Assembly (NCBI GenBank): GCA_037501455.1
Contig: CM074859.1
Location: 22,325,001-22,389,000, forward strand
Length of the DNA: 64,000 nucleotides
Direction of reading: 5' to 3'
DNA from: Lantana camara
Lineage: Eukaryota > Streptophyta > Magnoliopsida > Lamiales > Verbenaceae
The position numbers were made by a program, and so were the translations under genes. The notes under the pieces were generated by a model. It was given only the letters and a program-made list of their open reading frames with translations. It searched no databases and was not told the DNA's origin. The stretch's first letter is position 1. Each line of letters starts with the position of its first letter. This document shows, in pieces, positions 54,190 through 64,000 of the stretch.

Positions 54190-56572
54190 CACCTCGTTAA
54201 TTGTGTTTCTGATTCGTCTCAATTATTCTGAATTTGGTAGAAATTCTTAGGCTTAGATGAAAATTAGGTATTCATGAGTTCTTTTAGAAAGCCTGAAATA
54301 AGAAACTGTAATTTTTCTTGAATTTCTGAAAACTGTTTTCTTAAATCTGTTTTTGAAAATCTGTTTTAGTTGAAATTCGTTTAAATCGTAATTTTTAATT
54401 TTGGATTGAATTGGGTTTTGGAGAAACCTGTGATACGAAAAACGAAACACGAAACGAACACGCGGGATTGGAACGTGCCAATGTGTAGCACGCCCTAACC
54501 CCGCAAGCACCTCCCGCAACCGCGCGGGGGCCGCCTATACCAGCCCGTACAGGCGTCCCGCAACCACGCGGGAAGTCCCGCACGCACCGTCCCGCAACCA
54601 CGCGGGACGCCCAGGCGGAATCCCCCCCCAAGCCGCGGTGCGCGCACGATGCGTGCCCAGCCCGCGCACGCATGCAGTAACTGCCGCACGCTATGCGCGC
54701 TGCTGGGGCGCGCGGCGGTGCTTCGCATTCCGGGGTTCCAGGCCGTTTTTCGTGTTTTCGTGTTTTTCGTATTTTCGGTCCTTGAAATCCCGATTTAATT
54801 TTTCTAAAAAATTTTGTCTTATTAAATTAAAATTATTTTTGAAATAATTGTTTAAATTGGGATTTTGAAAATTTAAGCGATTTAAATTTTGGAAAAATTA
54901 CAAACTTTATTTTATGAAAATATTGAAAGAATAAAATTATTAATTTTCAGAAATTAATTGGAATTTTATTGGTTTATAGTTATTCGGGTTTTATTGAAAA
55001 GGCTCTTGAACAAGAATTGCATCTAAGTCGTGTTTTAAGCTATTAGAACTTAAAGCGAGAATTTTAATTTATTGGTTAAATTTAAATTCTTGCAATTTAT
55101 GCATGTTAGGTGATCATGGGTTTAGACTTATGTATGGTTTTAATTTATGCACATGGATGGTTTAAATTGGGGTTGGAGCCCTATAGTTGCGTTTTTCAAT
55201 TGAGGTCGGAGCCTCACTTATGTGCGTACTGTTATGTGATTTATTATGTGGCTTTTCATATTACTATTTTGAGGCCGGGGTATGCCCCGTGTATTTGTCT
55301 AAGGCTAATATGAAGATTGAGCCTTATTACTTTATGTCTTTTTCTTTTTATTGTAATTTGAGAGTAGAATGGGTGGTGAGGTTTTATTTTCATTTTGGAG
55401 ACAATGCACCCATGGAGTAAGATGGACCACATTCAAGTAACAAGGAGGCCATAAGTGAAGACCCCTCAAAATGTTAGGGAGGGGAATCTCAATTGTAAAA
55501 TGTAATAGAGATAGGGCTCGTATTTTGTTACCGCTTTCCCTTATGTGATTTAAACTGTTTATGTGGCATGTATGTTAGAACTTGTGATTGTGGAGTGGCT
55601 CCCACATATCACGCATAAGATAGGTAGAACCCATGATCATTACATGTTAGTATCATGCTAGGACATGTTATCTGTTTATGTGCTTGTTTGAAATGCATTT
55701 AAGTTGTACTTGCATTAATCAAGACTAATTAAATTGGATAACATATATGTTGGTGAGGTCGAACCGAACAACTCTTTGGTTGATTCGAAAATTCCCATTA
55801 AATATTAAGCTCATTTCGAATAATAGGTATTTAATTCGAGATGCAAATTTTGAATTAAATTCCTAGCATTCCATCAATAGGTTTTAAGTTTAGTAAGTAA
55901 AGCTAGTTATTGTCCGCGAGTCGTGGGATAGCTAGTGGAGCTTATTAGTTCTTAGTTACCTAATTGATCATTTTAAATGATCAATATTTCGTGGTTAATT
56001 TTGGCAAGGGCGATGTCCGCGAGTCGTGGGTCGTTCGAACTAAGTTTTGATCATGATCTTATGATTGATGGGTCTGGCTTAACGCCTAAGTAAATATGGA
56101 TGTCGCACGAGTCGTGGGTCCATATTCAAAGATAGGTGATGCAAAAACAATTACTAAGAGTTCTAAAGGTGTTAGAATTGGTAAGTTGTACCTACCTAGG
56201 ATTTTACTTAGAATGTCCGCGAGTCGTGGGTTCGAGGTAAAATGCTTAGGATCTTAGTACCCATTGGGAAACGCGTTCCTCTTAGATCTTTGGGAATTAT
56301 AGATCTTTGAAAAACAGTGGGAGCTACATTAGATTAAAGACCTTATCTTTTGTATATCGTTATAATTCAGCATGCTCACATTTTCTCTGCTTAGCATTTA
56401 GGTTGTAGTTCTGTGATTCTCTACAATATGAAATGCAAACCCATTTGTATCCATCCTTAAGTCAAAAGAGTTGACTAAGTCCTAACTAACTCTGATTGGC
56501 TTCGGACCCTAAAATTCGTTTTAGATTCCAAATAAGAGAAAGGCGTTCTCTAAAGGGCGAAGTTTTTCAATT
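54190..56572 (+). other. E5 leader, non-coding
   Basis: A long untranslated leader. It includes a GC-rich island at 54475-54730 with three CCCGC/GCGGG hairpins (54512-54528, 54556-54573, 54590-54607) and four spaced copies of a TGTCCGCGAGTCGTGGG motif (55911-55927, 56014-56030, 56101-56118, 56214-56230). Most of the rest is AT-rich. Confidence 0.65.
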
Positions 56573-58251
56573 GTGAAAATTCGACCCGGGCCAAAAGAGA
56601 AGCAATCTGAGGTGAATGGATTTTTTCCAAACCACTTAAGAGCAATTGAACCACCTCATAAAAATGTTACAAGGTATAACATTATGGAATTATTCAATAT
56701 TCCAAATGAGGAAACAAGTGCAAACGAACAAGGTCTAAAGATCTTATTTGAAGATCTTATGGTCTCGATCATCAATCGAGAAAAGAGTTCTCTATGCACT
56801 GATTGGTTACATTGCTTCCACCATCATTCAAACCCTTTATGCTCAACTAGAATGATGCTAATGTAGCATAGTTAATCATTTAGTTGATAATGGTTGAGAG
56901 CATCCTTAAGAAGGAATAAAAGGTTGAGATGGTTAATTCTTCTTCTAAACTCCCTAAGTTAAAGGCTTGAACGGCTAAAGAAGAAGAAACCCTTAAGAGC
57001 CCAATGGAGGGGCATGTAAGGGGTGCGCCCAAAAGACACTAGAGATCAAATAGGACGTTTGCTTCTATGGTAGCAAATAAGGACTTTGAAAGGGAACTAC
57101 GAAGAGTATGAGTACTCTGAAATGTTACCTCGTTTAGTAATTCTACTAGGAATAGAATTCACTAGTCTTGAGTCAATTCTGCATAATCCGTTGTGCAAAG
57201 ACTCAAGGCACTAATGTTCTGAACATACAACGAGATAACAAAAGTAAGTGAGATGACAAAGCTTCAAATTACTTTGGAACGTTGAGATATAAAAGGATTA
57301 GCAAGTCAAACACCTTAGGATCATTCTATGAAAATGAACCTATAGAGTTGACTTCTTGTGAATCCTATCTCAAAGGGAAAACGTTCCCGGAACATTGTTT
57401 AGGTGAAACATGGAACGTTCCAAAATTATAGTGGATTTCGATCCATGCTGATGAGTGTAAGATGCTTAATGTAAGTACTAGATACAATCGTCAGTTTAAT
57501 CATTATGAATGAATGTACTTGTTAAAGTACAAATTCGAAACTTATATGAAATTCTTAGAATTTCAAAAGGAGGTTAGGAACCGAAGTAGTCATAAGTTAT
57601 AGGTAAATCGATATGATCGAGATAGCCAATATCTTATCAACTAATTCCTTAGTCATCTTAGAAATAATAGGATTATCTCTCAGTAAACTAATTCGAGAAC
57701 ACCTTAGTGTTTCCGAATGAGGGAATGAAACCTTATAGGATATGGTCCATTCCATAGCAAACTTTACTGACTTAAACTCCCAGAATATGCAGTTAGAGAT
57801 TTTGAATTTTGCACCTTCCAAAATCAGTCCTTTAGATGCACTATGCAATGTGGCACACTAAATTCCCTAATTATTCTTGTCCAAGAATTTAGTGGAATCC
57901 TCTTAAGTAAAGAGGATAGTGGGAGATAGGCTTGAAATGAGTTCAAGTTTATACAAACAATATTGGATATCATTTCTGCGATTCCCTTAGACAAAGGTTG
58001 TTTGTCTCAAGGAATGTATCTTTCTTAAGGAATCGTTCCTATAGAAGAAGAAAGACAAGCAAGCAAACCTCAAAGAAATTTGAGAATCCACACCACATAT
58101 AGAAGAAACGAGCCCATCTGATAAAACTTAGCTAAATTTTAGAGCATGTACACATGTGAAACCCTTCTCTTAAGACGTGTTTAGAACGCGTTCCTAGATA
58201 GCCAAGGAATTATTTGAAGAGGAGACACTGTCAGATTTGGAATCTGAGTAG
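56573..58251 (+). other. E5 interior, coding origin not recognised
   Basis: The longest frame (56573-56866, 97 residues) begins MKIRPGPKEKQSEVNGFF and shows no gag, protease or integrase motif. Beyond it, stops occur in all frames. The region lies where gag, protease and integrase would be expected. Confidence 0.4.
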
Positions 58252-59575
58252 TGTAAGCAAGCCTTGAAATCCAATATGGATTCCATATACTCGAACCAAG
58301 TTTTGACCTTGGTTGATCCACCTGATAGGATCAAGCTCGTGCAGCTTCGAGTGAATGAAAGCATTACAACCTTCTTGACGGTTGAAATGCAAAAGTCCAT
58401 TTGGATTGTGTTTATCACATCCTCATATTCAGTGAAAGAGACTGAAATAAGGTATTTCTATAAATCTCATATTCAGTGGGAGTATGCATAAGGTATACAA
58501 ATCCCTAAAGTCAATCTGTGGATTGATAAAGACTTCTAGGAGTTAGACAATTCGATTCCATAGGATAGTCAAATCGTTTGGCACAGATGGAAGTCGAATA
58601 AGTCTTAAAAGTGTACATATGAAAGTTAGTGATGTAAGAGTCAATTTTTGGTTCTTTAGAAGACGACATCCTTCTCATTAGGAATGTCAAGGATAACGTG
58701 AAAGTTACCAATTCTTGTTTAAGAAACAATTTGACATGAAAGATCTTAGTGATTATCCTAAATTCTCGACATTCAGATCTATAGAAGATAGATCTAAGAG
58801 AATAAAAGGATTATCACAAAACGAGTACATAACCATAATACTAAAAGAAGTTTAGTAGGGACAATGGAATATCTCTTTTGAAGAGTATGTGTCCTAAGAT
58901 AACTTTAAGAAAGTTAGAATGTCCAAAATCCCTTTAAGTAAAAGGGTGCATAATGTATGAAATGTTATGTACTAGACTTGATATGGCGCAACACTAAGCG
59001 TAGTGGGCCGAATCTAATATGACCTCAGAGAAGGTCATTAGATCTCTGTAAAGGATGCCCTCAGAGTACTTGAGAAGAAATGAGGATATGTATTAGTTTA
59101 CAGAGCCCAAAAGATCTTATCATTGAAAGGATATTTTGATGTAATTGTTTTATCAAACATAGATGATTATGAAATCATTGAAAGGGTACAACTTCTACTA
59201 GAATGGTAATGCAATGTGTTGGAAAGGGGTTCCAAGGACGGACATTGCAAAACTCGACTATCGTAGTTGAGAACTTAGTCGTATTATATAACGCTAAGTT
59301 AAGTGTTTGGGTAAGAAACTCCATCTAACTGGTTAGATGAAGTTCCTAGCATGAAACAACTCCTTTATCATATTGTATGATAAAATGGATGGTTGCTCAA
59401 GTAAGAGAACCAAGACCTCACCAAGAGACTGAACACGTGATTACGAGTCACTTTATAAGGAAAAGGTGTTTTCCTAAGAGATGTGTAAACAAGAGGGTCA
59501 CATCAGCAGAGAATATAGCAGATCCACTTTGGAAACGCCCAAAGTCAATAGGCTCTCAAAGTGCATCTTAAGAAG
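58252..59575 (+). pseudogene. pol: E5 remnants of reverse transcriptase and RNase H
   Basis: Fragments appear in copia order: KSNMDSIYSNQVLTLVDPPD (58264 on) matches the RT start, DDILLIRNV (about 58660) the active-site strand, IEDRSKRIKGLSQNEYI (about 58780) the connection region, MLCTRLDMA (about 58965) the motif before RNase H, and TSAENIADPLWKRPKSIGS (about 59500) the RNase H tail leading to the purine tract. Frames change repeatedly and spacing is shorter than in E2, so there are internal deletions. Confidence 0.72.
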
Positions 59576-59607
59576 ATGGGACTTAGAGTACCTAAATGGC
59601 TTTTACA

Positions 59608-59621
59608 GGCAAGTGGGAGAT
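59608..59621 (+). other. E5 polypurine tract
   Basis: GGCAAGTGGGAGA directly before the 3' LTR. Confidence 0.8.
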
Positions 59622-61900
59622 TGTTAGGAATAGTGCCCTAGAAAGCCGATTAGTCATAATCCGTTTTGGGACTTTCCTAGTATCACAGTCAATCTTTGAA
59701 TAATATACGATTGATTAATATCATAGGCAAATACTTCTTTATATGCTCTTGTTTGGTATGCGTTTACTTTAGCTGTGCATGTATGAGAACTCCCCTAATC
59801 CTGATGACTTTAGGACTCTACCATTTAGGTGAAATGGTTCATGAAACGAGCCCTATATCACATAAGTCATGATTAGTAAAATACTCCAAGCCGATGAGTC
59901 CTACAGACAGTGGGAGTGTCAACCTGACTCCTCTAAGGCTTGCTTGTGGGATCACGCCCTTAAGAAGGACCACCTTGTTTCATGTAGGTGCAAAGTGTAT
60001 AGTTGATACGTGCGTGATACATGAGGGTGCTTACTTCAATAAGTAAGTTCACTGAGGTGCCCCGTGTGAGAAGATTCCTAAATGGGAAAGGAAGTTTCTA
60101 TTTCAGGAAATGAAAACTTCCAGATTAGAAAATATCTCACGAGTCCTTGATGTGATTAATTGATCCTTAGACTTGAGGTTCCTTGTCACTTTATGAGCTA
60201 ACTCTGTAGTCTTAGGTATAAGCTTTAAAGGGTGTCACCTTAGACAACTGATTCAAGGCTTATGCTGGGGCTGCACAAGTGATTCATGAAAGTGAATGAG
60301 AATCAAGAAAGGACCTACACTTGCATTTGCAAGGTGATCTCTTATTGTGTAAGTCATTCATATGCCATATGGAGCCCTTGGCCAAGGCAGTAGATCAAGA
60401 CATCAAGAAAAAAGGTTTCTTGGATTGAGATCAAATGGATATGAAATGCACTTAGCTTTAAGACCAGATTATTAGGGTTCTAATTATTCCCTTACCCTAG
60501 ATCTTGGTTGAGAGATAGTAAGTAGGAGGATTGTATCTCACATGAATCAATGACTTAAAGGTTCTGTCGAATCCGAACATTCCAATTCAGCTAGGGGTTA
60601 AACACTTGTTGCTAGACTATGGTTGTTTAATCTGTGGACTGATTAATTAATTAGTGAATTAATTAATTAGGGTCACTGCTAATTGAATTGAGAACCTAGA
60701 GGGTCACACACAACAACTTGGTTACATGAGTTGAGGCTTTAAAATGATTAAACGAGTTAATCGAGCCTAGAGGGTTCCACACGTGTGAAACCACACGAGT
60801 GGGTCACGTGACTGGACGCGTGTCATTGTGACAAGTGTGCCACACGTGATTGTTTAATAATATATTAAATAATTAATTTGTTAATTATTTAATAGACTTT
60901 GGTTTAATTTTGAATTAAAAAGAAAGTCTTATTTTGGAGAAAAATAATCTAGTTAATTAATTATGAATTAATTAATTAGATAAAATAAGTTATTTATTTT
61001 AAATAAATAAAGTATAAAATTATCCAAAAATAGTTTGGATATTTTTAGCTCTCTTGAAAGTTGATTTGAATTAGAATTCAAAGTCAAAGTCAAAATTACT
61101 TGATGATCAAGTAATAGGAGAGAGAGAGACCAAAATCCTAGCCCATAAAGGACTAGGAATTTTCAGTCCTCCCCTCTTATAAATAGGGGATCTCGAGCTC
61201 CCCTTAGAGCTAATGGACAATTCTTTTGGTTCATGTGTTGAACACCATCCTTTCTCCAAGATCAAATAAACCCTAGGTTAAGCCTAAACACTAACTAGAG
61301 AACTAGCATCCTTACTAGTTAGATTGTGATCAAGTTGGTGGACTATCTCTAGAGAGCTTCAAGTTAGAAGTTTTGAAGATTCGAGCTTTACCAAAAAGTG
61401 GGGATCAAGCAAAACGATCAGAAGGGATGATGAAACGATTCTGAACCCAACATGAAACGAATGAAAAAATCGAACCAAAGAAGATGGCGAAAATCGTTCG
61501 TCCATATCCTGAAGGATGAATTTTTTCACGAGGGTTTTATGACTGGCAGTTTTCTGCTTTCGCAAAACTGGGTTTCGAAGGGAGTTTCAATCATGCTTTT
61601 CTCGTTTCATGTTTCTTTCTTTATGTTATATTGTTAAGAACATCCCTAACATGATTTGAATCTAAGATGGTGTGGATTGCTATCCCGACAATGGATTCTG
61701 AAGTAGAAAGAGACTTTCGAGGGACGGATTGTCAAGCCACGAGAAGAGCGTTCTTGGGTGGCTTGAAACGCTTCAAGAAAGAATAAAAGAAAAGTAAGTT
61801 TTCTATCTCTACGAATTTGGTTACACGATTGCGAGTCCAAGGTCCTTTTGTAGGGAAAAATTTTTAAATTCCACTGCTTTCTGATTCGTGTTTTCCAACA
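59622..61900 (+). repeat. E5 3' LTR
   Basis: A 2279-bp partner of 51894-54175. Two of the five G-boxes are mutated (CACGAG near 60795; CAAGTG near 60832), leaving three: 60780-60785, 60805-60810 and 60843-60848. Confidence 0.92.
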
Positions 61901-62419
61901 CACTTCAGCATCTAGTTCCTCTCCTTCCAAGGCATAAGCACGGGCTCGGATAAGTGGCCTCTGACCCCCAGGCGGTGGATCCCGTTTATCCGGACACGTA
62001 TCCACTTTATGATCGGTCTTCCCACAAATCAGACAAAGATTCAGGCGACGCCGACAATTCTCATAGGTATAGGTAGGCCATCCACAATAAGTACATCTCG
62101 GCTTCCCGGTAGAAGGTGGTGCAGCAGGAGTAACCCGGGGAGCTTTCTGAACCGGCACTTGTGGCACTTGAGGCTTGAATTTCTTCATCGGCCCCTTAGA
62201 CTGCGGTGGGGAAACATCATAAGTGATTGGCCTCTTCCCGGGATTATAATTAGACCTCGATCCCGAGCCGGAACCCTGACTCGATCTATAAGTAGATCTC
62301 CGAGCATTTACCGAATCTTCCACTTTTAAAGCCTTTTGAGTAGCTTTCTTCCAAGTGCTAGTATTAACAGCTTCTATTGCGGCTTGGATGTCCGGCCTTA
62401 AACCTTGCACGAATTGCAT
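61901..62419 (-). CDS. gag: E4 gag C-terminal part with zinc knuckles
   Basis: Begins MQFVQGLRPDIQAAIEAVN, runs through a basic Ser/Arg/Gly linker, and carries two zinc motifs, CTYCGWPTYTYENC and CLICGKTDHKVDTC, then PLIRARAYALEGEELDAEV, where E5 interrupts it. Removing E5 and one cactt rejoins it in phase to protease at 51893. Its phase differs from the upstream gag segment (frameshift near 62450). Confidence 0.85.
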
Positions 62420-62743
62420 AGCCTTATGGAAATCATCACCGGCGATATTGGGAGCATATTTAACAATCTCTCGAACTCGGCTATATATTCGGCAACCGAT
62501 CTATTCCCTTGTTTGAGCTCCGTGAACTCCTTAAGTCTCCTAGTGCGAGATGAAGGGGGAACAAACTTGTTCTTCAATTCCCTATTGAAAACCTCCCATG
62601 TAACTTCTTCTTCAGCGGCATCTAGAACAATCTTGGTGCTTTCCCACCAAGAATAAGCTTCTTCTTGGATTAGAGTGAGGGTACACCTAGCTTTCTCTCG
62701 AGTCTCGCAAGGAATAAGTTCCCAAATTCGTTCCACCTCATTA
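62398..62743 (-). CDS. gag: E4 gag core
   Basis: Contains VERIWELIPCETREKARCTL, EAYSWWESTKIVLDAAEEE and EFTELKQGNRSVAEYIAEFE, the retrotransposon gag domain. It is in phase with 62746-63018 upstream across the TAG at 62746-62748. After FERLL the phase is lost relative to the C-terminal segment. Confidence 0.83.
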
Positions 62744-62745
62744 AG

Positions 62746-63018
62746 CTATTGCTCGGCTTGCATGTCATTTCCCTTGAAGAATCTAGGTGGATGTTGGTTT
62801 TGGAATTCCCTCAAAATAGCTGAAATTGGGGCCGGTGGCGCTGGTGTAGGAGCTGGTGGTGCGGGAGGCACATAATCTCTTAGCCTTTGATCAATAAGCT
62901 GTACCATAGAGTTTAAGAAATCTTGAGGTTGCGCTTGAGGGGGTGGAGGTGGAGTTCGATCACGACGATGATGCCCATGACCGGGAGAATGCTCTCTGCG
63001 AGGCCTTCCACGAGGCAT
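62746..63018 (-). CDS. gag: E4 gag N-terminus
   Basis: The ATG at 63016-63018 (MPRGRPRREHSPGHGHHRRD) is preferred over an in-frame ATG 27 nt upstream because the same MPR start is seen in E3. Pro-rich segment, then DFLNSMVQLIDQRLRDYVPP, ending at TAG 62746-62748. Confidence 0.8.
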   Translation of the reverse strand: MPRGRPRREHSPGHGHHRRDRTPPPPPQAQPQDFLNSMVQLIDQRLRDYVPPAPPAPTPAPPAPISAILREFQNQHPPRFFKGNDMQAEQ

Positions 63019-63243
63019 CCTGAAATTTAAACACTGTACATGCATGGTCGATTAACAAGTATGAATAAATGTAATTAATGTCCATAGAACACGTAAGTCA
63101 CATAATTCAAATAAGGTCAAATAGTTTCAAATACGATGCAAGACTCTCAAGTAATCAAGTAATCCTATGCCGTACGACTTAGACTCACAAGACACGACAC
63201 TAGAACCGCGGTTTTGCAACCGGGCTCTGATACCACCTTAAGA
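63019..63243 (-). other. E4 leader with primer-binding site
   Basis: 225 bp between LTR and gag. TGGTATCAGAGC (minus strand, 63224-63235) is the initiator-Met primer site, 8 nt from the LTR. Confidence 0.85.
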
Positions 63244-64000
63244 TGTAGCACCCGAAACGCTAGGCGCCATATCCCCCGCACTATAGCCTCAGTCCACGTA
63301 TGAAACGGGCAATTCATACATGAACCGAAACTATAGCGAACGGGAGACAATAAAACTCAAAAGCTAGGCGGGTACCCTCAATTAATACCACTAAACAATT
63401 GTATCAATAAAAGCGGAAGCAATAACATTCAATACTTATAGGTACCATATTTACATATTTATTAATAGATACCAACATTTCATAGAATACAATATCACCT
63501 CCAATATTTAGTAAGGCATAATACAAAATGTAAGGAGTATCAATACATGAGCTACAAAATGAAGGTGAAGTGCTAGACCCGAATAAAAGACAGGCTAGAC
63601 TCTAACTCCCGCCTAGCACGAACCTGCAAAAGCTAAAAAGTTGAGGTGTCAGTCCAACACGGACTGAGCGAGGGGGTATAAATAAATATTTGCGCACATA
63701 CATACAAGTTATAATCTCGGGTAATAATTTTGAAGGATAACAACACGATTTAGAAAAGAAGAGATAATATCGCCCGAGGTTACAACTAATCCATTTTATC
63801 AATTCAATCAATTTAATACAATCAATTTGTGGCCCGGCGAGTGAGGGCAAATCTCCAACCTTTCACCGACTGTGTATAATACTTCAATTTATTAGTGGAT
63901 TAGGTGATCACACAACAATTCCGTGCACAATTAGCAATTTCAATCAATAAATCCTTCTTCCTCCGGGTGATGGCGGGCTTGCAAGACCCAGCCATCCAAT
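63244..64000 (-). repeat. E4 5' LTR, partial
   Basis: The 757 bp from the LTR end inward are nearly identical to 45819-46575; a few single-base differences are visible. The other roughly 1.9 kb lies beyond the window. Confidence 0.9.

Larger units (their letters stand above)
51894..61900 (+). mobile_element. E5: Ty1/copia element with degenerate interior, nested in E4
   Basis: The 10,007-bp element has LTRs 51894-54175 and 59622-61900 (TGTTAG...CCAACA), a TGGTATCAGAGC primer site, an AAGTGGGAG tract and a perfect cactt duplication at 51889-51893 and 61901-61905. The LTRs differ only by scattered substitutions and short indels, so insertion was fairly recent. Coding remnants of RT and RNase H are recognisable but full of stops and frameshifts; gag, protease and integrase were not found. 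It probably moved with proteins supplied by a related copia element. Confidence 0.92.
40257..64000 (-). mobile_element. E3: gag-only chromovirus-type element, host of further insertions
   Basis: E3 comprises 3' LTR 40257-42730, 3' untranslated region, gag (43087-43321 plus 44866-45800) and 18 bp of leader up to 45818, where E4 starts. The rest of its leader, the primer site and the 5' LTR should lie beyond the right end. No pol sequence exists between gag and the purine tract. The left flanking pentamer in the LRR exon is gaaag (40252-40256). Confidence 0.75.
45819..64000 (-). mobile_element. E4: Ty3/gypsy chromovirus, Tekay/Del-like, 5' LTR cut by window end
   Basis: On the minus strand: 5' LTR (from beyond 64000 to 63244), primer site, gag (from 63018), protease, RT, RNase H, integrase, chromodomain, purine tract, 3' LTR (48465 to 45819). 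The chromodomain, initiator-Met primer site and long LTRs point to the Tekay/Del lineage. E5 is inserted between gag and protease. Several nonsense codons and at least two frameshifts make it defective. It sits in the E3 leader; the left flanking pentamer is cacta (45814-45818), so cacta is predicted after the 5' LTR beyond the window. Confidence 0.88.

Noticed and set aside
54395..54847. Ala/Arg-rich frames in the E5 GC island
   Set aside because: Composition-driven open frames over hairpin repeats on both strands.

Overview
The window looks like heterochromatic, repeat-dense nuclear DNA of a flowering plant, probably a eudicot. Almost everything recognisable is transposon-derived: Ty3/gypsy and Ty1/copia LTR retrotransposons with plant-type lineage markers (archaeal-type second RNase H, chromodomain, primer sites TGGTATCAGAGC and TGGCGCCGTCTGTGGGAA), a LINE-1 remnant, a hAT element and a Mutator-type MITE. 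The only host-gene signal is a decayed run of leucine-rich-repeat exons of an NLR resistance-gene type at 38.6-40.26 kb. No rRNA, tRNA, CRISPR or intact host gene was found.

Left cluster (1-26080). E1 (1-8589, minus strand) is a Tat/Retand-like Ty3 element with gag-pol, the dual RNase H of that lineage and an antisense ORF at the left edge; its 5' LTR is 7753-8589. It abuts the leader of E2 (8590-15669, plus strand), a Ty1/copia element with a 2.1-kb 3' LTR. The missing 5' LTR of E2 suggests that E1 is inserted in the E2 leader. Next come pieces of an old plus-strand LTR (15670-16066, 18618-18816, 24875-26080), split by a solo LTR (16067-18617, TSD ctaag) and by element B (18817-24874), which has two LTRs of about 2.5 kb around 976 bp of non-coding interior.

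Middle (26081-40256). AT-rich DNA holds a 359-bp tandem duplication ending in a long hairpin, a hAT element (28974-29852, 8-bp TSD), a solo Tat-type LTR (30106-31081, TSD tatag), a foldback Mutator MITE (32863-33178, 9-bp TSD), a minus-strand LINE-1 remnant (about 33290-36140) and the NLR-type exons.

Right cluster (40257-64000). This is a four-level nest. The last LRR exon is cut by E3, a gag-only chromovirus-type element. E3 is itself cut by a solo LTR (43322-44860, TSD tccac, inside the gag zinc knuckle) and by E4 (45819 to beyond the right edge), a Tekay/Del-like chromovirus with chromodomain. E4 is cut between gag and protease by E5 (51894-61900, TSD cactt), a copia element with nearly identical LTRs but a ruined interior.

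The most interesting structure is non-coding. A hairpin lies exactly 18 nt inside the polypurine-tract end of B, E3 and E4; its stem sequence differs between copies while pairing is kept. Arrays of GAGA-stem hairpins occur only in the gag-only and non-coding members. Each LTR family carries its own array of short palindromic or inverted GC-rich motifs (ABRE, G-box, GGGAACGGCCGTTCCC, GGTCGCGACC type, GACACGCCCGTGTC, CGAGCGT). None of the polyproteins is intact, so nothing here is predicted to be autonomous as sequenced.
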